A stretch of 32,896 bases of DNA, taken from Chthonomonas sp. Lineage in GTDB: Bacteria > Armatimonadota > Fimbriimonadia > Fimbriimonadales > Fimbriimonadaceae. The stretch spans positions 1 to 32,896 of the forward strand of contig JAEURP010000013.1 in the NCBI GenBank assembly GCA_016788585.1. The letters run 5' to 3'. Made by a program: the position numbers and the translations under genes. The notes under the pieces were generated by a model that saw nothing but the letters and a program-made list of their open reading frames with translations, did no database searches and was not told the origin of the DNA. This document shows, piece by piece, positions 7,065 through 15,942 of this stretch. Position 1 is the first letter of the stretch, and every line of letters starts with the position of its first letter.

Positions 7065-7612
7065 TCGTCGCCTTCAGCACCTCTTGCCAACTCGCTAGCG
7101 TTGCAGTCTTTGGGAATGATGGCGAACTCATAGACGCGCGTCAAGGGGAATCTGCGCGGAACGCCGCCGCCGCTTGCTTTCAACAAATGACTGAGATGGG
7201 CATTGAAGTGAACAAGGTCGATCGGTATGTAGCCGATGTCGGTCCAGGTAGCTTCGCAGGCGTTCGAGTCGGAGTGATGTTGGCTAAGACATTGGCTTGG
7301 ACGAGGGGCCTCCTCGTCGCTGGAGTTAGTAGTTTTGATCTCATTGCTCACGACCAAGTGGTTAGCTTGCCAGGACGCAAGGGGCAATGGCTCGTTCGAG
7401 AGCCGGGATCAATGGTGCAAACTAGCACCGAGTTTGTTGGTGTGGGCTACGGAACTGGAACCGACCACCGTGATTACCCTCATGCCAAAAACGCTGGCGC
7501 CCTGTTAGAGTCAATCGTGTGGATGCCGGCAATGGAACTTGTTCCCGAGTACTTCCTTGCTCCCAGCATCAGCGAACCAAAGACTCCGTTTCGGCTGGAG
7601 GGATCTCCATAA
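7061..7612 (+). CDS. tsaB: tRNA threonylcarbamoyladenosine biosynthesis protein TsaB
   Basis: TsaB partners TsaD (with TsaE) in the cytoplasm to transfer threonylcarbamoyl to A37 of ANN-decoding tRNAs. The ASKHA-type N-terminal half is clear: MIVAFSTSCQLASVAVF is the first strand-loop, and DVGPGSFAGVRVGV (59-72) is the family hallmark, usually GPGSFTGLRIG. At 183 residues it is somewhat shorter than typical TsaB (about 220-230), with a reduced C-terminal half. The GTG at 7061 overlaps the previous stop. The downstream end overlaps the proposed murB start. tsaD and tsaE are not in the window. Confidence 0.88.
   Translation: MIVAFSTSCQLASVAVFGNDGELIDARQGESARNAAAACFQQMTEMGIEVNKVDRYVADVGPGSFAGVRVGVMLAKTLAWTRGLLVAGVSSFDLIAHDQVVSLPGRKGQWLVREPGSMVQTSTEFVGVGYGTGTDHRDYPHAKNAGALLESIVWMPAMELVPEYFLAPSISEPKTPFRLEGSP
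7597..7601 (+). promoter_or_regulatory. Shine-Dalgarno site that points to an ATA start for murB
   Basis: GGAGG lies seven bases before the in-frame ATA at 7609-7611, which overlaps the tsaB stop TAA. No ATG, GTG or TTG is available at the proper spacing. Confidence 0.45.
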
Positions 7613-8562
7613 GCCTTCAGCTTCAACGGGAAGTGAGTCTTGCCCCATATACAACCCTTAAAGCAGGCGGACCTGCAGATCGGTTTGCGCTGGTGCAAAC
7701 TCCAGAAGATCTTTCTGACGCTGCCGCACAGGCTTATCTTTCCGACTGGCCCCTGACGATACTGGGAGCGGGCAGTAATGTCCTTCCAGCCGACGAGGGA
7801 ATTGCTGGCCTAGTTCTGGTCAATGCCACCCAAAGTATCACGTTAGATGAGGCGACTGGGGAAGTAACTGTTGACTCTGGGCTTGCACTACAAGATTTGT
7901 TTTTGAAATGCGCTCAGAGTGGTTTGGGAGGCATCGAGCACGCCGTTGGCATTCCGGGTTCCGTTGGAGGCGCTTTAGTAAGTAATGCAGGGGCCTATCG
8001 AAGCAACCTGAGTGCCCACCTGATCGCACTTGAAATTGCGATCGACGGTGACCGTCAATGGGTGTCTCCCGACTGGATGGAGTTTTCCTATCGCGATTCA
8101 AAGCTTCGCCGTCCGAACCCTCCAAAGTGTGCGATTCTTCGACTAAGATTGCGCTTTCCAAAGAAGTCACGATCGGCAATTTACGACGAAGCTCGCGAAT
8201 ACCAACGCCAGCGAATCAGCAAGCAACCCGCGCCTGCCAGCGCGGGGAGCTTCTTCAAGAACGTGATTGATAAAGAGCTGGCTCAACAAATCGCGGGCCT
8301 CACGGATGGAATGCGAGAGAGTGGAGTGATTCCGTCCGGGTTCTTGATCGAGGCTGTGGGTATGAAAGGCTTTAGGCACGGCGGGGCAATGTTCTCGCGT
8401 CGACACGCCAATTTTATGCTCAACGTAGCAGCGGCAACCGCTACGGAGATTTACGAACTAGCGCAATTGGCTAAGGAAGAGGTTTACGATCAGTATAAGG
8501 TGCAGCTTGAAGAAGAAGTGCTCTATCTCGGTCGCTGGCCACACGTTTTAAGCGGCGAATAG
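7609..8562 (+). CDS. murB: UDP-N-acetylenolpyruvoylglucosamine reductase MurB
   Basis: MurB reduces UDP-GlcNAc-enolpyruvate to UDP-MurNAc with FAD and NADPH, the second committed step of peptidoglycan synthesis in the cytoplasm. The FAD-domain motifs are present in order: APYTTLKAGGPAD, LGAGSNVL, GIPGSVGGALVSNAGAY, the PASAGSFFKN segment with the catalytic Ser, SGFLIEAVGMKG and SRRHANFMLN. The open frame extends back to GTG 7519, but that extension runs inside tsaB and resembles no MurB. Homology seems to start around SLQLQREVSLAPYTT, just after an ATA codon at 7609 with a well-placed GGAGG. GTG 7633 is the fallback start. Length from ATA is 317 residues. The gene sits between tsaB and smc in one direction. 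Confidence 0.9.
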   Translation: MSLQLQREVSLAPYTTLKAGGPADRFALVQTPEDLSDAAAQAYLSDWPLTILGAGSNVLPADEGIAGLVLVNATQSITLDEATGEVTVDSGLALQDLFLKCAQSGLGGIEHAVGIPGSVGGALVSNAGAYRSNLSAHLIALEIAIDGDRQWVSPDWMEFSYRDSKLRRPNPPKCAILRLRLRFPKKSRSAIYDEAREYQRQRISKQPAPASAGSFFKNVIDKELAQQIAGLTDGMRESGVIPSGFLIEAVGMKGFRHGGAMFSRRHANFMLNVAAATATEIYELAQLAKEEVYDQYKVQLEEEVLYLGRWPHVLSGE

Positions 8563-8596
8563 GTTCAGTCGAACGTCTTTCTTCTGCAACCTATTC

Positions 8597-11500
8597 ATGA
8601 GGCTCAAGAGCGTCCGCATTATTGGATTCAAAACCTTTGCCGAAAAGGTGGAATTGAACCTAGACGTTGACATCATTGCCATCGTTGGGCCAAACGGTTG
8701 TGGCAAATCCAATATTGTCGACGCGATCCTTTGGGGACTTGGCGAACCCAATGCCAGAAATTTACGGGCATCCAGCGGCGTCGATGTGATCTTCAATGGA
8801 TCTCAAAGGCGTAAAGCCTTGGGATACGCTGAAGTCACATTACACTTTGACAATGAGGATGGGACCTTGCCACTCGAAGCTGCTGAGGTTGCCATCACCC
8901 GCAAGATCAATCGCGCTGGAGAGTCTCACTTTTCAATTAATCGGCGAACGTGCCGCCTCAAGGATATCTATGACCTCCTCGCTGATTCCGGTCTTGGCAG
9001 AGCTGGCTACTCCATCGTCGGCCAAAGCGAGATCGACCAAGCACTGAGCGCAAGTCCGGAGGAGCGACGCGCCTGGATCGACGAGGCAGCTGGTGTTCAG
9101 CGCTTTCGATCAAAGCGCGTTGAATCCTTGCGCCGACTCGAAGCAGCAAAGGACCACCTTTCTCGAATCGAGCAAATCCTTTCGGACATTTCATTTCAGC
9201 GAGAACCGCTGCGAGAGCAAGCCGAAGTAGCCAAGCGTTTTCTTGAAATCAAGGCTGCTCTTGCCGAGCTTGAAGTTAACCTTTTGGTTAAGGAACTGCA
9301 AGGATCCCAAAGTGAACTCGACCGAATTGAAGCGGCACGCGTGGAGACGGAAGATGCTTTGCTGAGCGCTACAGAGAGGGCCCAAGCGACTCGGAAATTA
9401 ATGGACGCTCAAGGGGCCGACCTTGCAGAAATCGAGCGTCGCCTAGATGCCGAGCGCGAGCTGCGTCAAGCTGAGATCTCCAAGATAGAGAAGGCTGAAT
9501 CTTCGATTGCGCTTGCGAAGCAGCGCCTAGATAGCCTCGACGAACTGGAGCAAGACATTAACGGTGCGCAAGGCGAGAGTGCGAACCTTATTCGTGATGC
9601 CGAGGCAGAGCTTGCAATTCTGGAGATCGAGTACGCGTCGGCGGCTGAAGAATTGTGCAAACAAGGTGGCATCGATTTTTCGGCCCAAACACAGGAGCTA
9701 AGAGGGAAGCTTCAAGCCATCGAGGCCCAAATCTCACAGGCGCGAAAAGCAGAGATGGAGGAATTGAAGCGTGAGGCCCAAGTCAATCAGTCGAAGCTCC
9801 GACTTCAGCGAATCGAAACGGAAGCGAAGGGAATTGAAGAAGCGTTGGCTGATCTTGCAACAGCGATCGTACCCGCCGAAGTTCGGCTAAGAGACCTTAC
9901 CGAAAAGACGGAGGCTCTAAGGGCCGAGGTCTCGCTCGTGCAATCGCAACGGGCGCAAAGCCAAGCTGAGGCAGCTGACGTCCAGAAGGAGCTTCAAAGA
10001 GTCCTTAGCGAGTCCTCGATGCTCGAAGGCCGGAGACGAGGCATTGAGTCCACAATCGAGACCATGGATGGCCTCGGCCAGGGCGCCAAGGCTGTACTGG
10101 ATCTTTGCCGATCGGGCCGCTTGTCGGGAAGCTTTACACCCGTATCGAGTGCGATCGAAGTCAGTGAACGCTACGCAATGGCCATTGAGACCGCCCTCGG
10201 AGCCGCAGCCCACGACCTGATTACGCCGCATGATAGCGAGGCAAAAGCAGCCATCCAACTTCTGAAGGCTCAATCATTGGGTCGCGCCACTTTCCAACCC
10301 CTTAATCTTGTCAATCCAGGGTCGAGTCAAGCCAGAGGCATTAAGGGCGCGGGTGTTATTGGAGTCGCGGCTGACCTCGTGAGGTGCCAATCCGAACATC
10401 GTTCAGTAATCGAGTCTCTACTCGGGCGCATCGTCATTGTCGAGTCGCTCGACGACAGTATTCGCCTTGTCGGGACCAGAGGATGGTCTCGCATGGTCAC
10501 GCTCGATGGTGAAGTCATGCACAGCGGAGGGTCCGTTACCGGCGGGCGGAACAGTCGCCAGGGAAGTGGACTCGTGCAAAGAAGGGCCGAGTTGGCAACA
10601 GTTGTTCACCGACTTGAAGGCCTTGCCACAGAGAATCAGAGCCTAGTCGCTCGGTACGAGGCCCTCACCGGAGAAATCGAAGCGATCGCAAACAAGGAGG
10701 CCGAGTCTTTGCGGTCACTGAGCGAAACTCAGGATGAACTAGCCGAAGCTAAAGAGTGGCACCAACAGCTTCAGCGCGAATCGGCCTCGACCGAACGCGA
10801 ACGCGAGAAATTGGCTCGTGAACAGGCAGAGATCCAGGTAGTTGATTCGGTTGAGCCTGAGCAAGAGTGGGACCTTGCCGCGCTCAACCGCGACCGAGAT
10901 CGGACGTTAGGTGAATTGGTCAAGGTTACAGCAGAAGAGGACCAGCAACGAACCAAAACGGAGAAATTGGACAGTCAGTTGAGCACCGCCGATCAGCGCA
11001 GACAAGCGGCCAAAGATCGACTTGAACGAGCCCTTAGCGGAGTCACAACTCGAGCCGAGCGACTGTCCGGCCTGTCCGAAGAGCGCCAATCTTGGGAAGA
11101 GAGAATTCAAGTCGCTGAAGCCGAGCGCATCCAAGCCGAAGACCGGGCTGAGCATCTTCGGCTTCAACTCGAAGCAACTCACGGCCAGAGAAAGGACCTA
11201 CTTGAGACTGGACTTAAGCTTGCCGAAGACGCGAAAGATGCGGAGCATTCGATGAGTGCGCTAAGTGCACTGGCAAATAAGCTTGAGGTGGAGATGGCGC
11301 GATGTGAGTCGAGAAGGGCAACTGCCGATCAGCGTTTACTTGAAGACTATTCCATCTCAAGAGATGAGGCCCTTCTTCGGCCGATCGGGGAAATCCCAGA
11401 CGATGCACAGTCCCTTGTCAGCCGATTGCGACGCGATCTTCGAGCATTGGGCGATGTCAATGTCGGATCAATCGAAGCCTATGACCGTTTGAGTGACCGT

Positions 11501-12085
11501 TTCATTGAACTGGATGCCCAACGAGAAGATGTCCAAGCTGGGATGGACGAACTCCATGGCGCTGTGAAGGAACTTGACCGGCTCACTCGAGACCGCTTTC
11601 TCAACACGTTTGAGCAGGTGCGTTCCATGTTTAGCCAAACCTTTTCGGAGCTCTTTGGCGGTGGCGAAGCGGAGCTGGCCCTTACCAATGTCGATGAGAT
11701 TATCTCGGCGGGCGTGCAGGTCAACGTTACGATTCCTGGCAAGAAGCGGCAGCGCTTGGAACTCCTTAGCGGCGGGGAAAGGTCGATGAGTGCAATCGCC
11801 TTTCTATTTGCCCTGCTTCGCGTGAAGTCAAGTCCATTAGTGGTCCTTGATGAGGTTGATGCGCCGCTCGATGGACGAAATGTCGAGCGCTTTGTCGAGG
11901 TGCTAAACACTTTTAGAGGAAGTACACAGTTCCTCGTGATCACGCACAATCCGGTAACGATAGAGGCGGCGCCACTCTGGTTTGGCGTAACAATGCAAGA
12001 ACCCGGTTGCACTTCGATATTGCCTTATAGCGTGCCAGAAGAGGTCGTCTCAGAACAGCAACTTCAGTCCGCCAACAGTTTGTAA
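8597..12085 (+). CDS. smc: Chromosome partition protein SMC
   Basis: SMC is the condensin ATPase that compacts and segregates the chromosome together with ScpA and ScpB. The 1162-residue protein has the full architecture. Walker A GPNGCGKS is at 31-38 in the N-terminal head. Long coiled coils rich in Glu, Gln, Arg and Ala flank a hinge at about residues 490-650 (GLGQGAKAVLDL through the glycine-rich GEVMHSGGSVTGG). The C-terminal head carries LSGGERS (from 1057) and Walker B VVLDEVDAPLD (1082-1092). The start is the only ATG matching the family N terminus (MRLKSVRIIGFKTFAEK). It lies 34 bases after murB, and its last 22 bases overlap the convergent lipoprotein gene. scpA and scpB are not here. 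Confidence 0.97.
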   Translation: MRLKSVRIIGFKTFAEKVELNLDVDIIAIVGPNGCGKSNIVDAILWGLGEPNARNLRASSGVDVIFNGSQRRKALGYAEVTLHFDNEDGTLPLEAAEVAITRKINRAGESHFSINRRTCRLKDIYDLLADSGLGRAGYSIVGQSEIDQALSASPEERRAWIDEAAGVQRFRSKRVESLRRLEAAKDHLSRIEQILSDISFQREPLREQAEVAKRFLEIKAALAELEVNLLVKELQGSQSELDRIEAARVETEDALLSATERAQATRKLMDAQGADLAEIERRLDAERELRQAEISKIEKAESSIALAKQRLDSLDELEQDINGAQGESANLIRDAEAELAILEIEYASAAEELCKQGGIDFSAQTQELRGKLQAIEAQISQARKAEMEELKREAQVNQSKLRLQRIETEAKGIEEALADLATAIVPAEVRLRDLTEKTEALRAEVSLVQSQRAQSQAEAADVQKELQRVLSESSMLEGRRRGIESTIETMDGLGQGAKAVLDLCRSGRLSGSFTPVSSAIEVSERYAMAIETALGAAAHDLITPHDSEAKAAIQLLKAQSLGRATFQPLNLVNPGSSQARGIKGAGVIGVAADLVRCQSEHRSVIESLLGRIVIVESLDDSIRLVGTRGWSRMVTLDGEVMHSGGSVTGGRNSRQGSGLVQRRAELATVVHRLEGLATENQSLVARYEALTGEIEAIANKEAESLRSLSETQDELAEAKEWHQQLQRESASTEREREKLAREQAEIQVVDSVEPEQEWDLAALNRDRDRTLGELVKVTAEEDQQRTKTEKLDSQLSTADQRRQAAKDRLERALSGVTTRAERLSGLSEERQSWEERIQVAEAERIQAEDRAEHLRLQLEATHGQRKDLLETGLKLAEDAKDAEHSMSALSALANKLEVEMARCESRRATADQRLLEDYSISRDEALLRPIGEIPDDAQSLVSRLRRDLRALGDVNVGSIEAYDRLSDRFIELDAQREDVQAGMDELHGAVKELDRLTRDRFLNTFEQVRSMFSQTFSELFGGGEAELALTNVDEIISAGVQVNVTIPGKKRQRLELLSGGERSMSAIAFLFALLRVKSSPLVVLDEVDAPLDGRNVERFVEVLNTFRGSTQFLVITHNPVTIEAAPLWFGVTMQEPGCTSILPYSVPEEVVSEQQLQSANSL

Positions 12086-12684
12086 AGCGACTTGGCCCGA
12101 GCATCGCCGGGGAACGAGCTTAAGACCCTTTCCAGAAGTTGCTTCGCTTCCCTTTCCCTCTTGGCCTGGATCAATACCGAAGCTTGATCGACCTGATAAC
12201 GGGGATCATCGGGCCGTAGTTGCCGGGCGTAATCAGCCTGCTCACCTGCCGATTGGACCTCTCCGTTCAGAATGAGGATTCGGCTCAGCTCTCCATGCGC
12301 CTCAGCCAGCAGGGTCGTGTCCAAGTCCTTGGGCTCCTTCAAGGCGGCAAGTAGAGTCACCACTTGCTGAAAGTGCTCGAATGCCGCTGTGTCGTCGCCT
12401 AAGGCTCGAGTAATCTTGCCAAGAGCAAAGTGACTGTTCGGCAGTACCGGCGAGTAGTCACGCATTCCTTGAAACAGAAGGCGGGCCTTCTTCAGACTCT
12501 CTTTGTCACCTTCGGTAAGGGTTTCGCCTCTTTCGTACTTGGTCAGAGGGGCCCGCGAAAGCTGCTCGGCTTCCTTAACCGTTTGGTTATAGTGTTCGGC
12601 AGTGCGAATAATGGGTACACCGCCTGATTCACCGCTTTGGCAACCAACCAGCAGAATCGCGAGCAGGATGCTAGGACGCAACAA
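12064..12684 (-). CDS. TPR-containing lipoprotein
   Basis: A 206-residue predicted lipoprotein. A signal peptide ends in a lipobox LVGC (12-15), so the mature protein would be lipidated at Cys15 and anchored in a membrane. Residues about 65-200 hold three to four TPR-like helical pairs (NSHFALGKITRALGDDTAAFEHFQQVV, AEAHGELSRILILNGEVQSAGEQ and AKREREAKQLLERVLSSFPGD, listed here as segments of the repeats). TPRs mediate protein contacts; the partner is unknown. Its start overlaps the leuS 3' end by 14 bases, so it is translated from the same mRNA. The last 22 bases overlap smc on the opposite strand. Confidence 0.82.
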   Translation of the reverse strand: MLRPSILLAILLVGCQSGESGGVPIIRTAEHYNQTVKEAEQLSRAPLTKYERGETLTEGDKESLKKARLLFQGMRDYSPVLPNSHFALGKITRALGDDTAAFEHFQQVVTLLAALKEPKDLDTTLLAEAHGELSRILILNGEVQSAGEQADYARQLRPDDPRYQVDQASVLIQAKREREAKQLLERVLSSFPGDARAKSLYKLLAD

Positions 12685-15316
12685 TGTTCACCAACTTTCC
12701 GGGAACGACAATGACTTTGCGGATCTCCTTGCCGTCAATATGGAAGACCACTTTTTCCGAGCCCATTGCTGCAATCTCCAATTCCTCATTTGAGGCCGAC
12801 GCCCTCGCGGCAATTGTGTCGCGCAGCTTGCCGTTTACCTGGACGGCAATCATGACCTCGTCGACTTTGGCGAGTTCTTCATCAGCTCTTGGCCAGTCCG
12901 CATGATAGGTAAAGCCTGTCTTGCCAAGACCTTCCCAGAGTTCGTCCGCCGTATGAGGTGCCATTGGCGACAGCAACAAGATCAGCGTTTCTACTGCCTC
13001 GCTCAATTCAGCATCTGAAGAAGAATCCTTGATCGCGTCGGTTAGGTTGTTGACATAAATCATCAAGGCGCTGACAGCTGTGTTGAAAGCAAATTTCTCG
13101 ATGTCGTCGGACACCTTTTTGATCGTTTGGTGCGTCCAGCGCCGAATATCGCGCCCTGATCCCGAAAGTTCTTCGCGCCACGTTGGGCGATACCTTGGGC
13201 CAAACTCCGAAACAAGTCGGCACACCCGGCTCAGAAAGCGAACGGCTCCTTGCATGCCCTCGTTCGACCACTGAACATCTGCTTCGAATGGGGCAACGAA
13301 GAGTTCATAAATGCGCAAGGCATCAGCACCATACTCGGCGACTGCTTCATCAGGCGTCACCACATTGCCTTTTGACTTACTCATGCGCACCCATCGCCAC
13401 TGAAGGTCCGCTTCGCTCAAATTCTTCGCATCCTCAAAGCTAACCAAGACGCCATCCTCGCCTACGTCTAGGACCTCACCGTCCCGTGGCTTGCGATAGG
13501 GAGTCAATCCGAGCACCTGGCCCTGATTCTGGAGCCGTGCGAATGGCTCCTTTACATGAACCAAGCCAATGTCAAACAGCACCTTCGTCCAGAAGCGCGC
13601 ATAGAGCAAATGCATCACGGCGTGCTCCGCTCCTCCGACGTAAGCATCTACCGGCATCCAATACTTGACCTTCTCGGGGTCCCAGGCGGACTCGAAGTTA
13701 TGCGGATCACAGAAGCGTAAGAAGTACCAACTCGAACACGCGAATCCACCCATGGTGTCCGTCTCGCGACGCGCCAATTGCCCCTCGCTGTCAGTGGCGT
13801 TCAGAAACTCGGGAATGCCGGCAAGCGGGGAGGCGCCGTCGTCTCCCGGCTCATAGCTCTCAACCTGAGGCAACATAACCGGCAGACACTCTTCAGCGAC
13901 CGCCTCCATCGAGCCGTCGGCATCATGCAAGATTGGTATGGGACAGCCCCAATAGCGCTGGCGACTAATCAGCCAGTCGCGGATTCGGTAGTTAACTTTT
14001 CGCTCTCCAATGCCAAGGCTTTCCATCCAAAGGCCAAGGTTCTGTTGAGCCGCCGCGACCGCCTGACCCGTGTATTCGCCGGAGTTAATGAGTACCCCTT
14101 CTTTAGATTCAACGGCCCTTCCATTGGTGTGTGCCGCCACCACTTGGTCTGACTCTTCGATGCTTGGGGCAATGACGGGCACAATTGCAACTTGGTGCTT
14201 TCTGGCAAAGTCGAAGTCGCGCTGATCATGACCAGGTACCGCCATAATCGCCCCGGTGCCATAACCCATCAGAACATAGTCGGCAAGGAAGATTGGAACT
14301 GGCTTGCCGTTGGCCGGGTTGATTGCGTGGAAGCCTGAGTTCACACCTGTCTTTTCGCGATCTGCAGCTTGGCGTGTCGTATCGCCCAAGGCCCTGGCTG
14401 CCTGAACGTACTCTTGAATCTTAACTCGGGTTTCCTCGTCTGCCCGGGCAGCCAAATCAGATACTAATGGGTGTTCTGGAGCCAAAACGCAAAATGTCAT
14501 GCCAAAGATGGTGTCGATCCGAGTCGTGAAGACGCGGAACCGCAAGGGCTTGTCGGCATCTGCTTGATCGCTCTCAAGATCAAATCGCCCCGAGCCATCA
14601 GCTCCCACAACCGCCATCTCAAACTCGACGCCATCGCTTCGGCCAATCCAGTTGCGCTGCTGATTCTTGATTCCGTCTGGCCAGTCGAGGTCGTCAAGGT
14701 CATCGATTAGCCGCTGAGCATAATCCGTGATCTTAAAGAACCACTGCGGAATCTCGCGCTTTTCAACGGGTGTGCCGCACCGCTCGCAAAGCCCGCCGAC
14801 CACCTCTTCGTTGGCAAGGGCAGTCTTGTCCTTCGGGCACCAGTTCACGGCGGCATTCGATCGGTAGGCAAGTCCTCGCTCATAGAGCTTCGTGAAGATC
14901 CACTGCGTCCACTTGTAGTAGCTCGGATCGGAACTGTAGAAAGATCGAGACCAGTCATAGCCGATGCCGATGAGATCCATTTGCCGCTTATAGGTGTCCC
15001 CATACTCGTGGACCATCTCTTCCGGGTGGCGCTGCCGCTTTATCGCCTCGTTCTCCGCGGGTAGACCGAAGGCATCAAAGCCCATGGGGTGGAGGACATT
15101 GAATCCCTGCATGAACTTCATACGACAAAGGACATCGGTCGGAATATAGTTGCGGCAGTGCCCAACGCTAAGGCCGGCACCCGATGGATACGGGAAGAAG
15201 TCTAAGCCATAGAACTTCGGCCGTCCGTTCTCCTCACGTGTCTTGAAGAGGTCGGCATCGGCCCACCTTTGTCTCCATTTGGCTTCAAATTCTAGCGGCT
15301 CGTACCGTTCCTGCAT
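12671..15316 (-). CDS. leuS: Leucyl-tRNA synthetase
   Basis: LeuS is a class I synthetase that charges tRNA-Leu with leucine and edits mischarged tRNA. Length is 881 residues. The HIGH-equivalent lies in YPSGAGLSVGHCRNY (43-57). A zinc-type cluster follows (C160, C177, C180). The CP1 editing domain has TTRIDTIFG (264-272) and GYGTGAIMAVPGHDQRDFD (351-369). The KMSKS loop is RMSKSKGN (644-651), and an anticodon-binding helical domain and C-terminal domain follow. Everything needed for activity is present. The ATG at 15316 gives the expected family N terminus. A TAAACT box lies 11 bases upstream. The gene is followed by an overlapping TPR lipoprotein. Confidence 0.97.
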   Translation of the reverse strand: MQERYEPLEFEAKWRQRWADADLFKTREENGRPKFYGLDFFPYPSGAGLSVGHCRNYIPTDVLCRMKFMQGFNVLHPMGFDAFGLPAENEAIKRQRHPEEMVHEYGDTYKRQMDLIGIGYDWSRSFYSSDPSYYKWTQWIFTKLYERGLAYRSNAAVNWCPKDKTALANEEVVGGLCERCGTPVEKREIPQWFFKITDYAQRLIDDLDDLDWPDGIKNQQRNWIGRSDGVEFEMAVVGADGSGRFDLESDQADADKPLRFRVFTTRIDTIFGMTFCVLAPEHPLVSDLAARADEETRVKIQEYVQAARALGDTTRQAADREKTGVNSGFHAINPANGKPVPIFLADYVLMGYGTGAIMAVPGHDQRDFDFARKHQVAIVPVIAPSIEESDQVVAAHTNGRAVESKEGVLINSGEYTGQAVAAAQQNLGLWMESLGIGERKVNYRIRDWLISRQRYWGCPIPILHDADGSMEAVAEECLPVMLPQVESYEPGDDGASPLAGIPEFLNATDSEGQLARRETDTMGGFACSSWYFLRFCDPHNFESAWDPEKVKYWMPVDAYVGGAEHAVMHLLYARFWTKVLFDIGLVHVKEPFARLQNQGQVLGLTPYRKPRDGEVLDVGEDGVLVSFEDAKNLSEADLQWRWVRMSKSKGNVVTPDEAVAEYGADALRIYELFVAPFEADVQWSNEGMQGAVRFLSRVCRLVSEFGPRYRPTWREELSGSGRDIRRWTHQTIKKVSDDIEKFAFNTAVSALMIYVNNLTDAIKDSSSDAELSEAVETLILLLSPMAPHTADELWEGLGKTGFTYHADWPRADEELAKVDEVMIAVQVNGKLRDTIAARASASNEELEIAAMGSEKVVFHIDGKEIRKVIVVPGKLVNIVAS

Positions 15317-15341
15317 TGCGAGGCACTAGTTTACTGTGAAA

Positions 15342-15390
15342 CCCCCTCCATTCCCTTGGGAGGGGAGGGGAGGGGGCAGGGGGTGGGGAG
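15342..15390. repeat. Degenerate relative of palindromic repeat A
   Basis: A G-rich element with CCCCTCC, a short spacer and GGGAGGGGAGGGG, then AGGGGGCAGGGGG. It has the hairpin plus G-run layout of repeat A in the same orientation as the right-end copy, but differs at many positions. It sits between leuS and the DinB gene. The plus-strand G-runs could also form a quadruplex. Confidence 0.55.
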
Positions 15391-15399
15391 GTGCTCCTT

Positions 15400-15840
15400 C
15401 TACTGCCTAGCCTTCTCCCGGGTGAACTTAATCATGTCAGTTTCAGGGAAGTCCTCGAAGCCTTCGGCATCGGCTAGTCCGCGCAAATGCCCCCGGTGGT
15501 AGGTGCCATGGTTAAACATATGGTGAGCCACTTCGCTCAGCATGTAGAAGTAGCTCTGTCCATCGCGTTCGTGGCTCACAAATGCATTCGGATCCCCATG
15601 CAAAATGACATCGCGCCACGCATCGAAAAGTCGCGCTATGGCGAGCTCCAAGTCATCTTCCAGAGGTGCGACTTCTTCCTCGCTCAGAACGACGGCGAGC
15701 CACTTGTGCTGGGCAACCAAAATGTGGGCAAATATCTGCTTAGCTACGGCAGGGTCAGGCATTCCGTCCAACGCAGCCAGCCACTTTTGGTTTGCCCATC
15801 GGTCGTAGTCTTGCAGTTCGAGCAGGGCATCGCGGGTCAT
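15400..15840 (-). CDS. DinB/YfiT-family putative metal-dependent protein
   Basis: A protein of about 146 residues with the four-helix DinB-family pattern: MTRDALLELQDYDRWAN at the N terminus, a central H39/H45 region and the motif HHMFNHGTYHRGHLR (106-120). The last of these supplies the His residues (H111, H115) that usually bind a divalent metal. Known members are thiol transferases or other metal enzymes, but this one's substrate cannot be read from sequence. The ATG at 15840 is preferred over GTG 15861 because it gives the usual family start and follows a TAAACT box by seven bases. Four helically phased GCTGG motifs lie upstream. A second, distant DinB-like gene lies at 20350-20868. Confidence 0.78.
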   Translation of the reverse strand: MTRDALLELQDYDRWANQKWLAALDGMPDPAVAKQIFAHILVAQHKWLAVVLSEEEVAPLEDDLELAIARLFDAWRDVILHGDPNAFVSHERDGQSYFYMLSEVAHHMFNHGTYHRGHLRGLADAEGFEDFPETDMIKFTREKARQ

Positions 15841-15865
15841 TGGGTGCAGTTTACATAACACTATG

Positions 15866-15900
15866 GCTGGACATTGCTGGAAGTAGCTGGATCTTGCTGG
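15866..15900 (+). promoter_or_regulatory. Four GCTGG motifs at exact 10-bp spacing upstream of the DinB gene
   Basis: GCTGG occurs at 15866-15870, 15876-15880, 15886-15890 and 15896-15900, separated by five variable bases each time. The set covers the -35 and upstream region of the minus-strand gene starting at 15840. Same-face spacing of one helical turn suggests a cooperative operator, but this is inference. Confidence 0.35.
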
Positions 15901-15942
15901 GCATGGCTAAGAACAATGTCCCGCCAGGTCCCTCCTCTTCCC

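Noticed and set aside
7519-7608. N-terminal extension of MurB from GTG 7519
   Set aside because: It overlaps tsaB in another frame and lacks MurB-like sequence.
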